Assembly: GCA_947585745.1 (NCBI GenBank)
Contig: CANPXF010000003.1
Span: 1 to 64,000 of the forward strand
Direction of reading: 5' to 3'
DNA: 64,000 bases
Origin: an uncultured Clostridia bacterium
Lineage (GTDB): Bacteria; Bacillota; Clostridia; Oscillospirales; Acutalibacteraceae
Both the position numbers and the translations under genes were made by a program. A model generated the notes under the pieces. That model was not told the origin of the DNA. It searched no databases and saw only the letters and a program-made list of their open reading frames with translations. Below, in pieces: positions 33,428 through 41,378 of this stretch; position 1 is the stretch's first letter, and each line of letters begins with the position of its first letter.

Positions 33428-34906
33428 ATGGAAGAAAGATCAGTTTATAAAGATATATCACGCCGTACAAACGGTGATGTATATGTTGGTGTTGTAGGAC
33501 CTGTTCGTACAGGAAAAAGTACATTTATAAAGCGGTTTATGGACACTATTGTACTGCCGAATATCAGCGATGAGGGTGTTTACAGCCGTACGGTTGACGA
33601 ATTGCCTCAATCCTCAGGCGGCAGGACAATTATGACCACCGAGCCTAAATTTATTCCCGAGGAAAGCGTTGAAATAACTCTCTCCGACAAGGCGAATTTA
33701 AAAGTCCGTATGGTAGACTGCGTAGGATACATCGTAGACAGCGCAATCGGATATGTCGAGGACGAGGCGCCTCGAATGGTAAAAACCCCTTGGTTTGATG
33801 AGGAAATTCCGTTTGAACAGGCGGCAGAAATCGGCACAAAGAAGGTTATTACAGACCATAGTACCATAGGTCTTGTAATAACAACAGACGGCTCTATAAC
33901 CGACCTCCCGCGCGAGGAATACGCCGAAGCGGAAAAGAGAGTTATTGACGAGCTGACTGCAATCAACAAGCCTTTTATTGTTCTCCTTAACTGCGTTGAC
34001 CCCAATTCAAAAAGGTCCGTAGACCTTTCAAACGACCTCTCCGCAAAATATCAGGTTCCCGTTATTCCCGTTAACTGTATGGAGCTTGACGAAACAGAGA
34101 TAAAGCGCATATTGGCTCAGCTTTTGTTTGAATTTCCAATCAGGGAAATATCGGTTGACATTCCGCGCTGGGTAGTTACTTTGCCGAGAGATAACGAAAC
34201 AAAAGCGTCAATTCTTGAATGTATCAAAAACGCAACCTCCAAAATAGAAAAAATCCGCCAGATTCAAAATACTCTCAATGAAATTGCTGATTATGATTTT
34301 ATTGAATATACCCGTCTTACGGATTTGAATCTCGGTAAGGGAGAGGCGAGCGTTTCGGTAGCAATTCCAAAAGAGTTGTTTTACAATGTTCTTTCAGAGA
34401 GGACAGGACTTGAAATTAACGATGAATGTTCACTGCTTGACTGTATTTCCGAGCTTTCAAGTAAACAGAAAGAATTTGATAAGATTGCTATGGCTTACCG
34501 TCAGGTTCAGGATACAGGTTACGGAATTGTGATGCCCACTATGGAGGAGCTTACGCTTGAAGAACCTCAGATTATTAAGCAGTCGGGCAAGTACGGTATC
34601 CGTCTTAAAGCGTCTGCGCCGTCAATTCATATGATGAAGATAAATACTAAAACCGAGGTTACGCCGATTGTAGGAAGCGAACAGCAAAGTCAGGAGCTCG
34701 TTTCCTATATGCTTAAGGAATTTGAAGAGGACCCTGCGAAAATTTGGGAGTCAAATATTTTCGGAAAAAGCGTTCACGAGCTTGTTAACGAGGGTCTTCA
34801 TAATAAGCTTTATCGTATGCCTAATGACGCGAGAGCAAAAATAGGGGAAACCATAGAAAAAATCACCAATAACGGTTGTAACGGTTTGATTTGTATAATC
34901 CTCTAA
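33428..34906 (+). CDS. spoIVA: Stage IV sporulation protein A, coat basement-layer ATPase
   Basis: 492 residues, full family length. The Walker A GPVRTGKST (24-32), the family phrase RRTNGDVYVGVVGPVRTGK and the conserved C terminus NNGCNGLICIIL are all present. SpoIVA polymerises on the forespore outer membrane using ATP and forms the platform for the spore coat. It is recruited by SpoVM and bound by SipL, both encoded within 5 kb upstream. AGGAGG 6 nt before the ATG supports the start. It is the second and last gene of the sipL-spoIVA unit. Confidence 0.96.
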   Translation: MEERSVYKDISRRTNGDVYVGVVGPVRTGKSTFIKRFMDTIVLPNISDEGVYSRTVDELPQSSGGRTIMTTEPKFIPEESVEITLSDKANLKVRMVDCVGYIVDSAIGYVEDEAPRMVKTPWFDEEIPFEQAAEIGTKKVITDHSTIGLVITTDGSITDLPREEYAEAEKRVIDELTAINKPFIVLLNCVDPNSKRSVDLSNDLSAKYQVPVIPVNCMELDETEIKRILAQLLFEFPIREISVDIPRWVVTLPRDNETKASILECIKNATSKIEKIRQIQNTLNEIADYDFIEYTRLTDLNLGKGEASVSVAIPKELFYNVLSERTGLEINDECSLLDCISELSSKQKEFDKIAMAYRQVQDTGYGIVMPTMEELTLEEPQIIKQSGKYGIRLKASAPSIHMMKINTKTEVTPIVGSEQQSQELVSYMLKEFEEDPAKIWESNIFGKSVHELVNEGLHNKLYRMPNDARAKIGETIEKITNNGCNGLICIIL

Positions 34907-34985
34907 AATTAATAACAAATTATACTAAAGAAATTTTTAAAAACTGTAAAAAATAACAAAATATTCAAAAAATAAATAATTATCG

Positions 34986-35014
34986 TTGAAACTTACCCCC
35001 GTATTAAGTATAAT
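34986..35014 (+). promoter_or_regulatory. oadGB promoter
   Basis: -35 TTGAAA (34986-34991), 17 bp, -10 TATAAT (35009-35014). The whole spacer is filled by the left arm of the inverted repeat described next. Confidence 0.8.
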
Positions 35015-35046
35015 TATATTGTATAGTGTGCTTAATATGGGGGTAA
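34993..35046. promoter_or_regulatory. Paired 16-bp inverted arms spanning the oadGB promoter and ribosome site
   Basis: The left arm TTACCCCCGTATTAAG (34993-35008) and right arm CTTAATATGGGGGTAA (35031-35046) are complementary at 15 of 16 positions, 22 bp apart. The left arm lies exactly between -35 and -10. The right arm lies over the early transcribed region and includes the GGGGG ribosome site. Transcription starting near 35021 would not include the left arm, so this is better read as a DNA operator than as an RNA hairpin. Confidence 0.6.
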
Positions 35047-35053
35047 ATCGTAT

Positions 35054-35446
35054 ATGGATATAATGGATAAGCTTAATATATCCGCTTCTATGTTGCTTAC
35101 AGGTTTTACAATTGTATTTGCCGTTTTATTTTTTCTCATTTTTTTAATCTGGCTGTACGGCAGGATTATTACTAACGCTCAGACTAAAGCGGCTAAAAGA
35201 AAAACCTTAAAAATTCAGTCAGAACGTAATGATGAACCGATTGAAAAGGTTCCCGTAAAGACCGACAGTAAAGCGCCTGTTTTAAAGAAAAGCGGAATAT
35301 CAGACGAGGTTGTAGCTGTAATTTCAGCGGCGGTTTACAGTATGTACGGTTCTTCGGAAAAGGTTAAAATAAAAAGCATTAAGAAGTCCTCGTCACGCTC
35401 CGCGTGGGCAAACGCGGGTATTCTTAATAACACCAGACCGTTTTAA
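35054..35446 (+). CDS. oadG: Sodium-pump decarboxylase gamma subunit (OadG family)
   Basis: 130 residues. One N-terminal membrane helix (about 12-36) is followed by a charged linker. The C-terminal block VVAVISAAVYSMYGSS and the ending RSAWANAGILNNTRPF are diagnostic of clostridial OadG-type subunits. The gamma subunit holds the carboxyltransferase to the membrane beta subunit in Na+-exporting decarboxylases (oxaloacetate, methylmalonyl-CoA or glutaconyl-CoA). GGGGGT serves as ribosome site inside the operator arm. It is first in a two-gene unit with oadB; the biotin carrier and alpha subunit are not in the window. Confidence 0.88.
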   Translation: MDIMDKLNISASMLLTGFTIVFAVLFFLIFLIWLYGRIITNAQTKAAKRKTLKIQSERNDEPIEKVPVKTDSKAPVLKKSGISDEVVAVISAAVYSMYGSSEKVKIKSIKKSSSRSAWANAGILNNTRPF

Positions 35447-35469
35447 CTTCAGAGAAAGGAACCTGCGTA

Positions 35470-36708
35470 ATGGATATTTTAAATAAATTCTTGGACGCCT
35501 TAGTCGGCATATTCAACGACTCGGGACTTATGACTCTCGACTGGCGTAACTATATTATGATTGCGGTCGCTTGCGTGCTGTTTTATCTCGCGATTAAAAA
35601 GCAGTACGAACCGCTTTTGCTTCTGCCGATAGCTTTCGGTATGCTTCTTGTAAATCTTTATCCGTCTATTATGGCCGCCCCTGAAACAACTTTTATGACG
35701 GAACAGCAATGTATAGCGGCAAAAGGTACGATAGACGGATATGCCACGACTGTAATTGACGGGCAGACCTTTTACAATGTACCGCACTACGGCGGACTTT
35801 TCTATTATCTTTATCAGGGTGTAAAGCTCGGAATTTATCCTCCGCTTATATTCTTAGGTGTAGGAGCGATGACCGATTTTGGCCCGCTTATTGCCAATCC
35901 CAAGAGCTTTATCCTCGGCGCCGCCGCTCAGATTGGTATTTTTATCACATTTATCGGCGCTATTTTCCTCGGTTTTACAAGCGCTCAGGCAGGCGCTATC
36001 GGAATTATCGGCGGCGCAGACGGTCCTACTGCTATTTACGTCACAACGAAGCTTGCCCCCGAGCTTTTAGGTTCAATCGCTATTGCCGCGTATTCTTATA
36101 TGGCGCTTGTACCGATTATCCAGCCTCCGATTATGCGTGCTCTTACAACCAAGAAGGAGAGGGCCGTTCAGATGGAACAGCTCCGCCCCGTATCAAAGCT
36201 TGAGAAAATTATTTTCCCGGTAATTATTGTAATTGTTATTTCAATTCTCTTGCCTGATGCAGCGCCTCTTGTCGGTATGCTTATGTTCGGTAACCTACTT
36301 AAAGAATCTGGAGTTGCAGACAGACTATCAAAAACCGCTCAAAACGAGCTTATGAATATTATTACGATTTTCCTCGGTACAACAGTTGGCGCTACCGCAA
36401 CAGGCGCGAACTTCCTTTCGTGGAGTACAATTAAGATTATCGCTTTGGGACTTTTGGCGTTTATGATGGGCTCCGCCTGCGGTGTACTGTTCGGTAAAAT
36501 TATGTATAAGCTTACAGGCGGCAAGGTTAACCCTCTTATCGGTTCGGCAGGCGTATCCGCCGTTCCTATGGCGGCTCGCGTATCTCAGAAAGTCGGGCAG
36601 GAAGAAAATCCCGGAAACTTCCTTCTTATGCACGCTATGGGACCAAATGTCGCGGGTGTTATAGGCTCTGCCGTTGCGGCGGGCGTTCTTCTTAATGTTT
36701 TAAGATAA
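35470..36708 (+). CDS. oadB: Sodium-translocating decarboxylase beta subunit
   Basis: 412 residues, about nine membrane helices. It contains the Na+-site segment IGIIGGADGPT with D184 (equivalent to the essential Asp of Klebsiella OadB) and the later TVGATATGANFLSWSTIKI and GNFLLMHAMGPNVAGVIGSA blocks. It couples decarboxylation of carboxybiotin to export of 1-2 Na+, storing energy as a sodium gradient. Because only beta and gamma are here, the substrate (oxaloacetate versus methylmalonyl-CoA) cannot be told from this window. A nearby pckA would supply or compete for oxaloacetate. Confidence 0.95.
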   Translation: MDILNKFLDALVGIFNDSGLMTLDWRNYIMIAVACVLFYLAIKKQYEPLLLLPIAFGMLLVNLYPSIMAAPETTFMTEQQCIAAKGTIDGYATTVIDGQTFYNVPHYGGLFYYLYQGVKLGIYPPLIFLGVGAMTDFGPLIANPKSFILGAAAQIGIFITFIGAIFLGFTSAQAGAIGIIGGADGPTAIYVTTKLAPELLGSIAIAAYSYMALVPIIQPPIMRALTTKKERAVQMEQLRPVSKLEKIIFPVIIVIVISILLPDAAPLVGMLMFGNLLKESGVADRLSKTAQNELMNIITIFLGTTVGATATGANFLSWSTIKIIALGLLAFMMGSACGVLFGKIMYKLTGGKVNPLIGSAGVSAVPMAARVSQKVGQEENPGNFLLMHAMGPNVAGVIGSAVAAGVLLNVLR

Positions 36709-36720
36709 TTTTGTTTTCTG

Positions 36721-36751
36721 AGGCTGTCTTAATTTGACAGCCTTAATTTTA
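36721..36751 (+). terminator. Terminator after oadB
   Basis: An 8-bp stem (AGGCTGTC / GACAGCCT), 7-nt loop and TAATTTTATT tail. Confidence 0.7.
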
Positions 36752-36828
36752 TTATAATTCTTAAAAAGAAATATAATTTATTTATTCTATTATATAATAA
36801 TTCATATGTTAGATTGGGAGGGTATGTA

Positions 36829-37521
36829 ATGCCAAAGGATTTGACTCCTCGAAAAATTTTTTATATGCTTATGCGTCACATAAAACTGATTGTACTGACT
36901 ACAGTTTTAGTAACGCTTATTGCATACGGATATACAAGCTTTTTTGTAACGCCCGTTTATTCAACTTCATCTCTTATTCTTATTCATAACTATAATGATG
37001 AGTTAGCTACCACACGTTCGACGAACTATTATGAATCCAATAATAATGGACGAGTTGCCATAAGTGATATTCAACAATCTGCGTCTCTTGCGGGAAGCTG
37101 TGTAATTCTATTTGAAAATATGCCTGAAATGACATCATTGATGTCTGGAGCTTCGGTTACATTTACTCAAGTTGAGCAATCAAGCTTTATCCGCATTGAA
37201 ACTTCTTCTTCAAATCCGCAGGTTGCGGCTAATGTGGCAAATCAGCTTGCAGACCAGGCGCCTAAATGTTTTGCAGATATGTATGGCAAGGGCAACGGTA
37301 AGGTTGACAAAATTACAGACGCTTCTGCGCCGTCATCGCCGTCATCTCCTAACGTTAGACAGAATACAATTTTTGGATTCGGTATTGGTTTTGTTATAGG
37401 TATTCTCTTAGCGTTTATGCTCGAAATTATAGATACAACTCTCAAACCGGGTGACGACATCGCAAAAATGTATAATATACCTGTTTTTGCAGAGATTATA
37501 GATTTTGAGAAAGCGGGGTAA
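36829..37521 (+). CDS. Wzz/YveK-type polysaccharide chain-length and kinase-activator protein
   Basis: 230 residues. A Wzz domain with two membrane helices (about 22-42 and 180-200) flanks an extracellular loop, and a cytoplasmic tail reads LEIIDTTLKPGDDIAKMYNI. In Firmicutes such proteins activate the partner tyrosine kinase, whose gene begins 6 nt after this stop. The start is the ATG at 36829 behind GGGAGG. A TTG at 36814 would include the ribosome site. No glycosyltransferase or flippase genes are adjacent, so this is a detached regulatory pair. Confidence 0.85.
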   Translation: MPKDLTPRKIFYMLMRHIKLIVLTTVLVTLIAYGYTSFFVTPVYSTSSLILIHNYNDELATTRSTNYYESNNNGRVAISDIQQSASLAGSCVILFENMPEMTSLMSGASVTFTQVEQSSFIRIETSSSNPQVAANVANQLADQAPKCFADMYGKGNGKVDKITDASAPSSPSSPNVRQNTIFGFGIGFVIGILLAFMLEIIDTTLKPGDDIAKMYNIPVFAEIIDFEKAG

Positions 37522-37527
37522 GACAGT

Positions 37528-38289
37528 ATGAAGATAAAATTACCCGGACAAAAAAGACGTGAAGAAAAGGCGCTTAACGACAATAGACTTAAATCTCGCA
37601 ATAATAAAGACGATAAGAAAGTTTTAAGTGAAAAAAGTAAGTTTGCTATAGTTGAGGCGTATAAAGCCGCGCGTACTAATATTATGTTCTCGCTTTCCGC
37701 AAGTGATAAAAAAGCCTTTGCGGTTACGTCTTATTCAAAAGGTGACGGAAAAAGTACGGTTGCCGCAAACCTCGCCATTTCTTTCTCAAAAATGGGCAAG
37801 AAAGTTATTCTTATTGACTGCGATTTACGCCGTCCTAACCTTCACAATATTCTCAAGCTTGAAAATAAAGCGGGTTTCTCGGATATGGTTGGAAAAATGG
37901 TAGTATTTGATGATGTTGTTCATCACGACGTGCTTCCTTGCCTTGACGTATTAACGTCGGGTACAATTCCTCCTAACCCGTCGGAGCTTATTTGTTCTCC
38001 CGAGGTTATAAAATTTGTAGAGCGTATAAATAAAGAGTACGACTATATAATCTTTGATACGCCTCCTGTTGGCGTTGTTGCCGACTCGTTACTTCTCAAG
38101 GATTTTATCGCAGGCTATCTTCTTATAACGCGTGAGGGTAAAACGACACACGGCGATATTGAAAGACTTCTCCAGAACATTAAAATTGCCGACGCTAAAC
38201 CCCTCGGATTTATCAGGGTTGGTACTACCCGCGAGGGTAAAAGAGGAAAAAGAGGTTATTACTATTACTACTATTACCAGTATTATTAA
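37528..38289 (+). CDS. BY-type tyrosine kinase (CpsD/YwqD family)
   Basis: 253 residues. Walker A in SKGDGKSTVAANLA (about 69-82), Walker A' VILIDCDLRRP (about 90-101) and Walker B YDYIIFDTPPV (about 171-181) are intact. It ends in GYYYYYYYQYY, a cluster of nine tyrosines in eleven residues, the autophosphorylation tail of bacterial tyrosine kinases. The cycle of tail phosphorylation controls export of capsule or exopolysaccharide through the Wzz-like partner upstream. The expected polysaccharide cluster is missing from the flanks. Confidence 0.92.
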   Translation: MKIKLPGQKRREEKALNDNRLKSRNNKDDKKVLSEKSKFAIVEAYKAARTNIMFSLSASDKKAFAVTSYSKGDGKSTVAANLAISFSKMGKKVILIDCDLRRPNLHNILKLENKAGFSDMVGKMVVFDDVVHHDVLPCLDVLTSGTIPPNPSELICSPEVIKFVERINKEYDYIIFDTPPVGVVADSLLLKDFIAGYLLITREGKTTHGDIERLLQNIKIADAKPLGFIRVGTTREGKRGKRGYYYYYYYQYY

Positions 38290-38303
38290 TCACAATTATA
38301 ATG

Positions 38304-38343
38304 AAACCGTCGTAAAATACGGCGGTTTTCTTTTGTGTAAAAA
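38304..38343 (+). terminator. Terminator after the kinase gene
   Basis: A 9-bp stem (AAACCGTCG / CGGCGGTTT, one G-T pair) and a TTTTCTTTT tail. Confidence 0.8.
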
Positions 38344-38412
38344 TAAATCATTTATTAACAGTGAATAAATAACAGCGTATTTTATGGTATATATAAATTT
38401 ATGGCTAATTAC

Positions 38413-38444
38413 GCAAGTTGTATCCAAAAAACTTGCAATTTTTT
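38413..38444 (+). other. Hairpin overlapping the aminotransferase promoter
   Basis: GCAAGTT / AACTTGC arms 10 nt apart are followed by AATTTTTT. It has terminator shape, but its right arm overlaps the -35 box of the next gene. It may do both jobs or serve as an operator. Confidence 0.45.
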
Positions 38445-38461
38445 AAGTTTTGTTGTAGAAT
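38433..38461 (+). promoter_or_regulatory. Aminotransferase promoter
   Basis: -35 TTGCAA (38433-38438), 17 bp, -10 TAGAAT (38456-38461); the same boxes as the pgeF promoter. Confidence 0.55.
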
Positions 38462-38502
38462 ATTAAAGGTAATATGAATTTTGTTCTTGAGGAGTAATCA
38501 TA

Positions 38503-39777
38503 ATGAGCTATTTCAATTTATCAAAAGCAGAGATTGAAAGTGAAAGAGAAAAATTATTAAAGCAGTACGAGGACTATAAGAACAAGGGACTTTCTCTTAA
38601 TATGGCGAGGGGAAAGCCCTCGCCCGAACAGCTGGACCTTTCACAGCCGATGCTCGACTCAATTAAAAGCAGTGATTTTTGTATTTCTGAAGACGGAACC
38701 GACTGCCGAAATTATGGAGGCTTTGAGGGCATTTCAGAATCAAAAGAGTTGTTTTCAAGGATTTTGGAGGCTGACCCTGAAAATGTTTTTGTCGGCGGAA
38801 ATTCAAGCTTAAATATGATGTTTGATACAATTTCCTGTTTTATGACTGCCCCTATATATGATGATACTGTTGCTTGGCATGATGTTAAAGACAGAAAATT
38901 TCTTTGTCCCGTACCCGGATATGACCGCCATTTTGGAATTACGGGTTATTTTGGATTTGAAATGATTCCCATACCGCTTAATGCGGACGGTCCCGATATG
39001 GATATGGTAGAAAAATTAGTATCAAGTGACAAAAGCATAAAGGGTATTTGGTGCGTTCCGAAATATTCAAACCCCACGGGAATTACATATTCCGATGAGG
39101 TTGTAAGGCGTTTTGCGTCTTTAAAGCCCGCCGCGAAGGATTTCAGAATAATGTGGGATAACGCTTACGCAGTCCACGATGTAACTGATACTCCCGATAC
39201 TTTACTCAGTATTGTTGATGAATGTAAAAAGACAGGAAACGAGGATTTGCCGATTTTATTCTGTTCAACGTCAAAAATTACATTTTCGGGAGCAGGAGTT
39301 GCGGCTTTAGCCGCTTCTCCGCTTAATATGAAGGTCCTAAAAAAGCGCCTGCAGTTTGCGACTATAGGTTACGACAAGGTAAATATGCTAAGACACTCAA
39401 AGTTCTTTAAAAATTACGAAGGGCTTTTAGAGCATATGCAGAAACACAAAAAAATTCTTGCTCCAAAATTTGAAACCGTAATGAAAAAGCTTAATGAAAA
39501 TTTAGCCGATACCGAAATTGCCGACTGGACAAATCCCAACGGAGGATATTTCGTAAGCGTTAACGTTTACAAGGGAACGGCAAAGCGTGTTGTAGAGTTA
39601 TGTAAAGAGGCGGGAGTTGTGCTTACAGGGGCAGGAGCAACATTCCCAGAGGGAAAAGATTTTGACGGAAAAAATATCCGTATTGCGCCTTCATTTCCGT
39701 CTGTTGAGGAGCTTTCGCTTGCTATGGATATTTTTTGCGTATGCGTTAAACTTGCTTGTCTTGAAGTCCTTGTATAA
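38503..39777 (+). CDS. PLP aminotransferase, aspartate aminotransferase-like
   Basis: 424 residues, fold type I. The PLP lysine lies in STSKITFSGAG (about 255-265). Cofactor contacts are visible in GGNSSLNMMFD, VPKYSNPTG and MWDNAYAVHD. The N-terminal phrase NMARGKPSPEQLDLS and overall length fit the MocR/AspAT subgroup Ic that moves amino groups between aspartate and 2-oxoglutarate. It is transcribed alone from its own promoter. Other amino acids as substrate cannot be excluded. Confidence 0.85.
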   Translation: MSYFNLSKAEIESEREKLLKQYEDYKNKGLSLNMARGKPSPEQLDLSQPMLDSIKSSDFCISEDGTDCRNYGGFEGISESKELFSRILEADPENVFVGGNSSLNMMFDTISCFMTAPIYDDTVAWHDVKDRKFLCPVPGYDRHFGITGYFGFEMIPIPLNADGPDMDMVEKLVSSDKSIKGIWCVPKYSNPTGITYSDEVVRRFASLKPAAKDFRIMWDNAYAVHDVTDTPDTLLSIVDECKKTGNEDLPILFCSTSKITFSGAGVAALAASPLNMKVLKKRLQFATIGYDKVNMLRHSKFFKNYEGLLEHMQKHKKILAPKFETVMKKLNENLADTEIADWTNPNGGYFVSVNVYKGTAKRVVELCKEAGVVLTGAGATFPEGKDFDGKNIRIAPSFPSVEELSLAMDIFCVCVKLACLEVLV

Positions 39778-39870
39778 GTGACTGAAAATTGAGTTAGATT
39801 TTTGGTTAATTTGTAAAATATATTACTAAATGTCCAATATAATATTGACTTTTATTAAAAAAAATTTTAT

Positions 39871-39920
39871 AATAACTCTGTTATGTCTGTATGTATGTAA
39901 ACATAGCAGAGTTATTTTGC
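39871..39920 (+). terminator. Terminator between the aminotransferase and secD
   Basis: 16-bp arms (AATAACTCTGTTATGT / ACATAGCAGAGTTATT, 15 of 16 paired), 14-nt loop and a T-rich tail. Confidence 0.85.
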
Positions 39921-39944
39921 TTTTATATACAGATTTGATAAAAT
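39916..39944 (+). promoter_or_regulatory. Probable secDF promoter
   Basis: -35 TTTGCT (39916-39921), 17 bp, -10 TAAAAT (39939-39944). The weak -35 overlaps the terminator tail. Confidence 0.4.
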
Positions 39945-39962
39945 ATTTGGAGGTCTTATGGC

Positions 39963-41378
39963 ATGAAAAGAATCCCAAAGCCGGTGTTTTTCATTGTTGC
40001 CATTCTTATCCTTCTCTTTTCCTATTCAGCTATTTTCGGCGTATCCTACTATGTAGGAGATAATAAGGAAACAGTAGTTAAGGGTATTACTGACATTCGA
40101 TGGGGAACAGACATCAGAGGAGGCGTTGAGGCTACCTTTGAACCTGACGACGGCTATAATGCGACAGATTCGCAGTTAGACTCGGCAAAATCCATTATTG
40201 AAACTCGTATGGTATCTTCCGGTATTACAGATTATGAGCTTTACGCTGACTACAATACCGACCGTATCATTGTTCGTTTTCCGTGGAAAGAGGACGAGAA
40301 GGATTTTGACGTAGAGGCTGCTATTGAGGAAATCAGCTCAACTGCAGAGCTTACGTTCAGACCGGGAAACAGCTACGCAAAAACGACAATCGGTTCTGAC
40401 GGAGATTATGTATATCAAACCCCTACTGGAGATACGGAAACCGTTTTAATGAACGGTTCGGCTGTTAAAAAGGCTCAGGCAGGTATTGACTCAAGCTCAC
40501 AGTCATCTTCAAAGTCTAATTATGTGGTATCTCTTGAACTTAACGATAAAGGTACAAAAACCTTTGCCGATATTACTAAGAAATACGTAAATCAGGTTGT
40601 AAGTATCTGGATGGACGATATTATGCTTTCCGCTCCTACAATTCAAGAGGAAATAACAGCGGGCAAAGCGCAGATTTCGGGTGATTTTACAGCGGAAGAG
40701 GCTACATCTCTTGCTGAAAAAATTAACGCGGGCGCGCTTCCGTTTAAGCTAAAGACAGCGTCGTACGGTTCTGTATCCGCAACTCTTGGCGAGAACTCAC
40801 TCGTTGCTATGGCGTACGCGGGAATTATCGCGATTATCCTTATTTCAATATTTATGATTATTATGTACCGCCTGCCCGGAGTTATCGCTGTAATCGCTCT
40901 TTGCGGTCAGATGGGTATCACGGTAGCCGCTATTTCGGGTTACTTCCCTGTATTTAACTCATTTACAATGACGCTCCCCGGTATTGCAGGTCTTATCCTT
41001 TCAATCGGTATGGGTGTTGACGCAAACGTTATCACATCAGAGCGTATCACCGAGGAAATGAGAAGCGGACGTACTTTGGACGGCGCGCTTGACCGAGGAA
41101 CAAAGAGCTCGCTATCGGCTATTATCGACGGTAATATGACAATTATAATTGTCGCTATCATATTGCTTTTGGTATTCGGTCCGTTTAACGTGCTTTCGTT
41201 TATTTTCGGTCAGTCTACCACAGGTACAATTTACTCATTCGGTTATACACTGCTTATGGGTGTAATTTCCAACTTCATTATGGGCGTCGGATTGAGCCGT
41301 GTAATGCTTAGAGCTGTAGCAGGCTATAAGTTCGCGCGTCATAAGTGGCTGTTTGGAGGTGTTAAAGATGGCGAGTAA
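39963..41378 (+). CDS. secD: Protein translocase subunit SecD
   Basis: 471 residues. An N-terminal membrane helix, a periplasmic-type P1 head (about 45-260; TDIRWGTDIRGGVEATFEPD) and a six-helix RND-like block with GIAGLILSIGMGVDANVITSERI (about 335-358) containing the conserved Asp of the SecD proton path. SecDF uses the ion gradient to pull exported proteins across the membrane. That is useful here, given the many large secreted starch proteins. GGAGG lies ~12 nt before the ATG. The 3' end overlaps secF by 11 nt. Confidence 0.96.
   Translation: MKRIPKPVFFIVAILILLFSYSAIFGVSYYVGDNKETVVKGITDIRWGTDIRGGVEATFEPDDGYNATDSQLDSAKSIIETRMVSSGITDYELYADYNTDRIIVRFPWKEDEKDFDVEAAIEEISSTAELTFRPGNSYAKTTIGSDGDYVYQTPTGDTETVLMNGSAVKKAQAGIDSSSQSSSKSNYVVSLELNDKGTKTFADITKKYVNQVVSIWMDDIMLSAPTIQEEITAGKAQISGDFTAEEATSLAEKINAGALPFKLKTASYGSVSATLGENSLVAMAYAGIIAIILISIFMIIMYRLPGVIAVIALCGQMGITVAAISGYFPVFNSFTMTLPGIAGLILSIGMGVDANVITSERITEEMRSGRTLDGALDRGTKSSLSAIIDGNMTIIIVAIILLLVFGPFNVLSFIFGQSTTGTIYSFGYTLLMGVISNFIMGVGLSRVMLRAVAGYKFARHKWLFGGVKDGE

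Noticed and set aside
34993..35046. The oadG inverted arms as a riboswitch or transcription terminator
   Set aside because: The -35 and -10 boxes place the transcript start between the arms, so the RNA would contain only the right arm. No T tract follows.
39830..40063. Small hydrophobic frame before secD
   Set aside because: It crosses the terminator hairpin at 39871 and the secD start in another frame and lacks a ribosome site.
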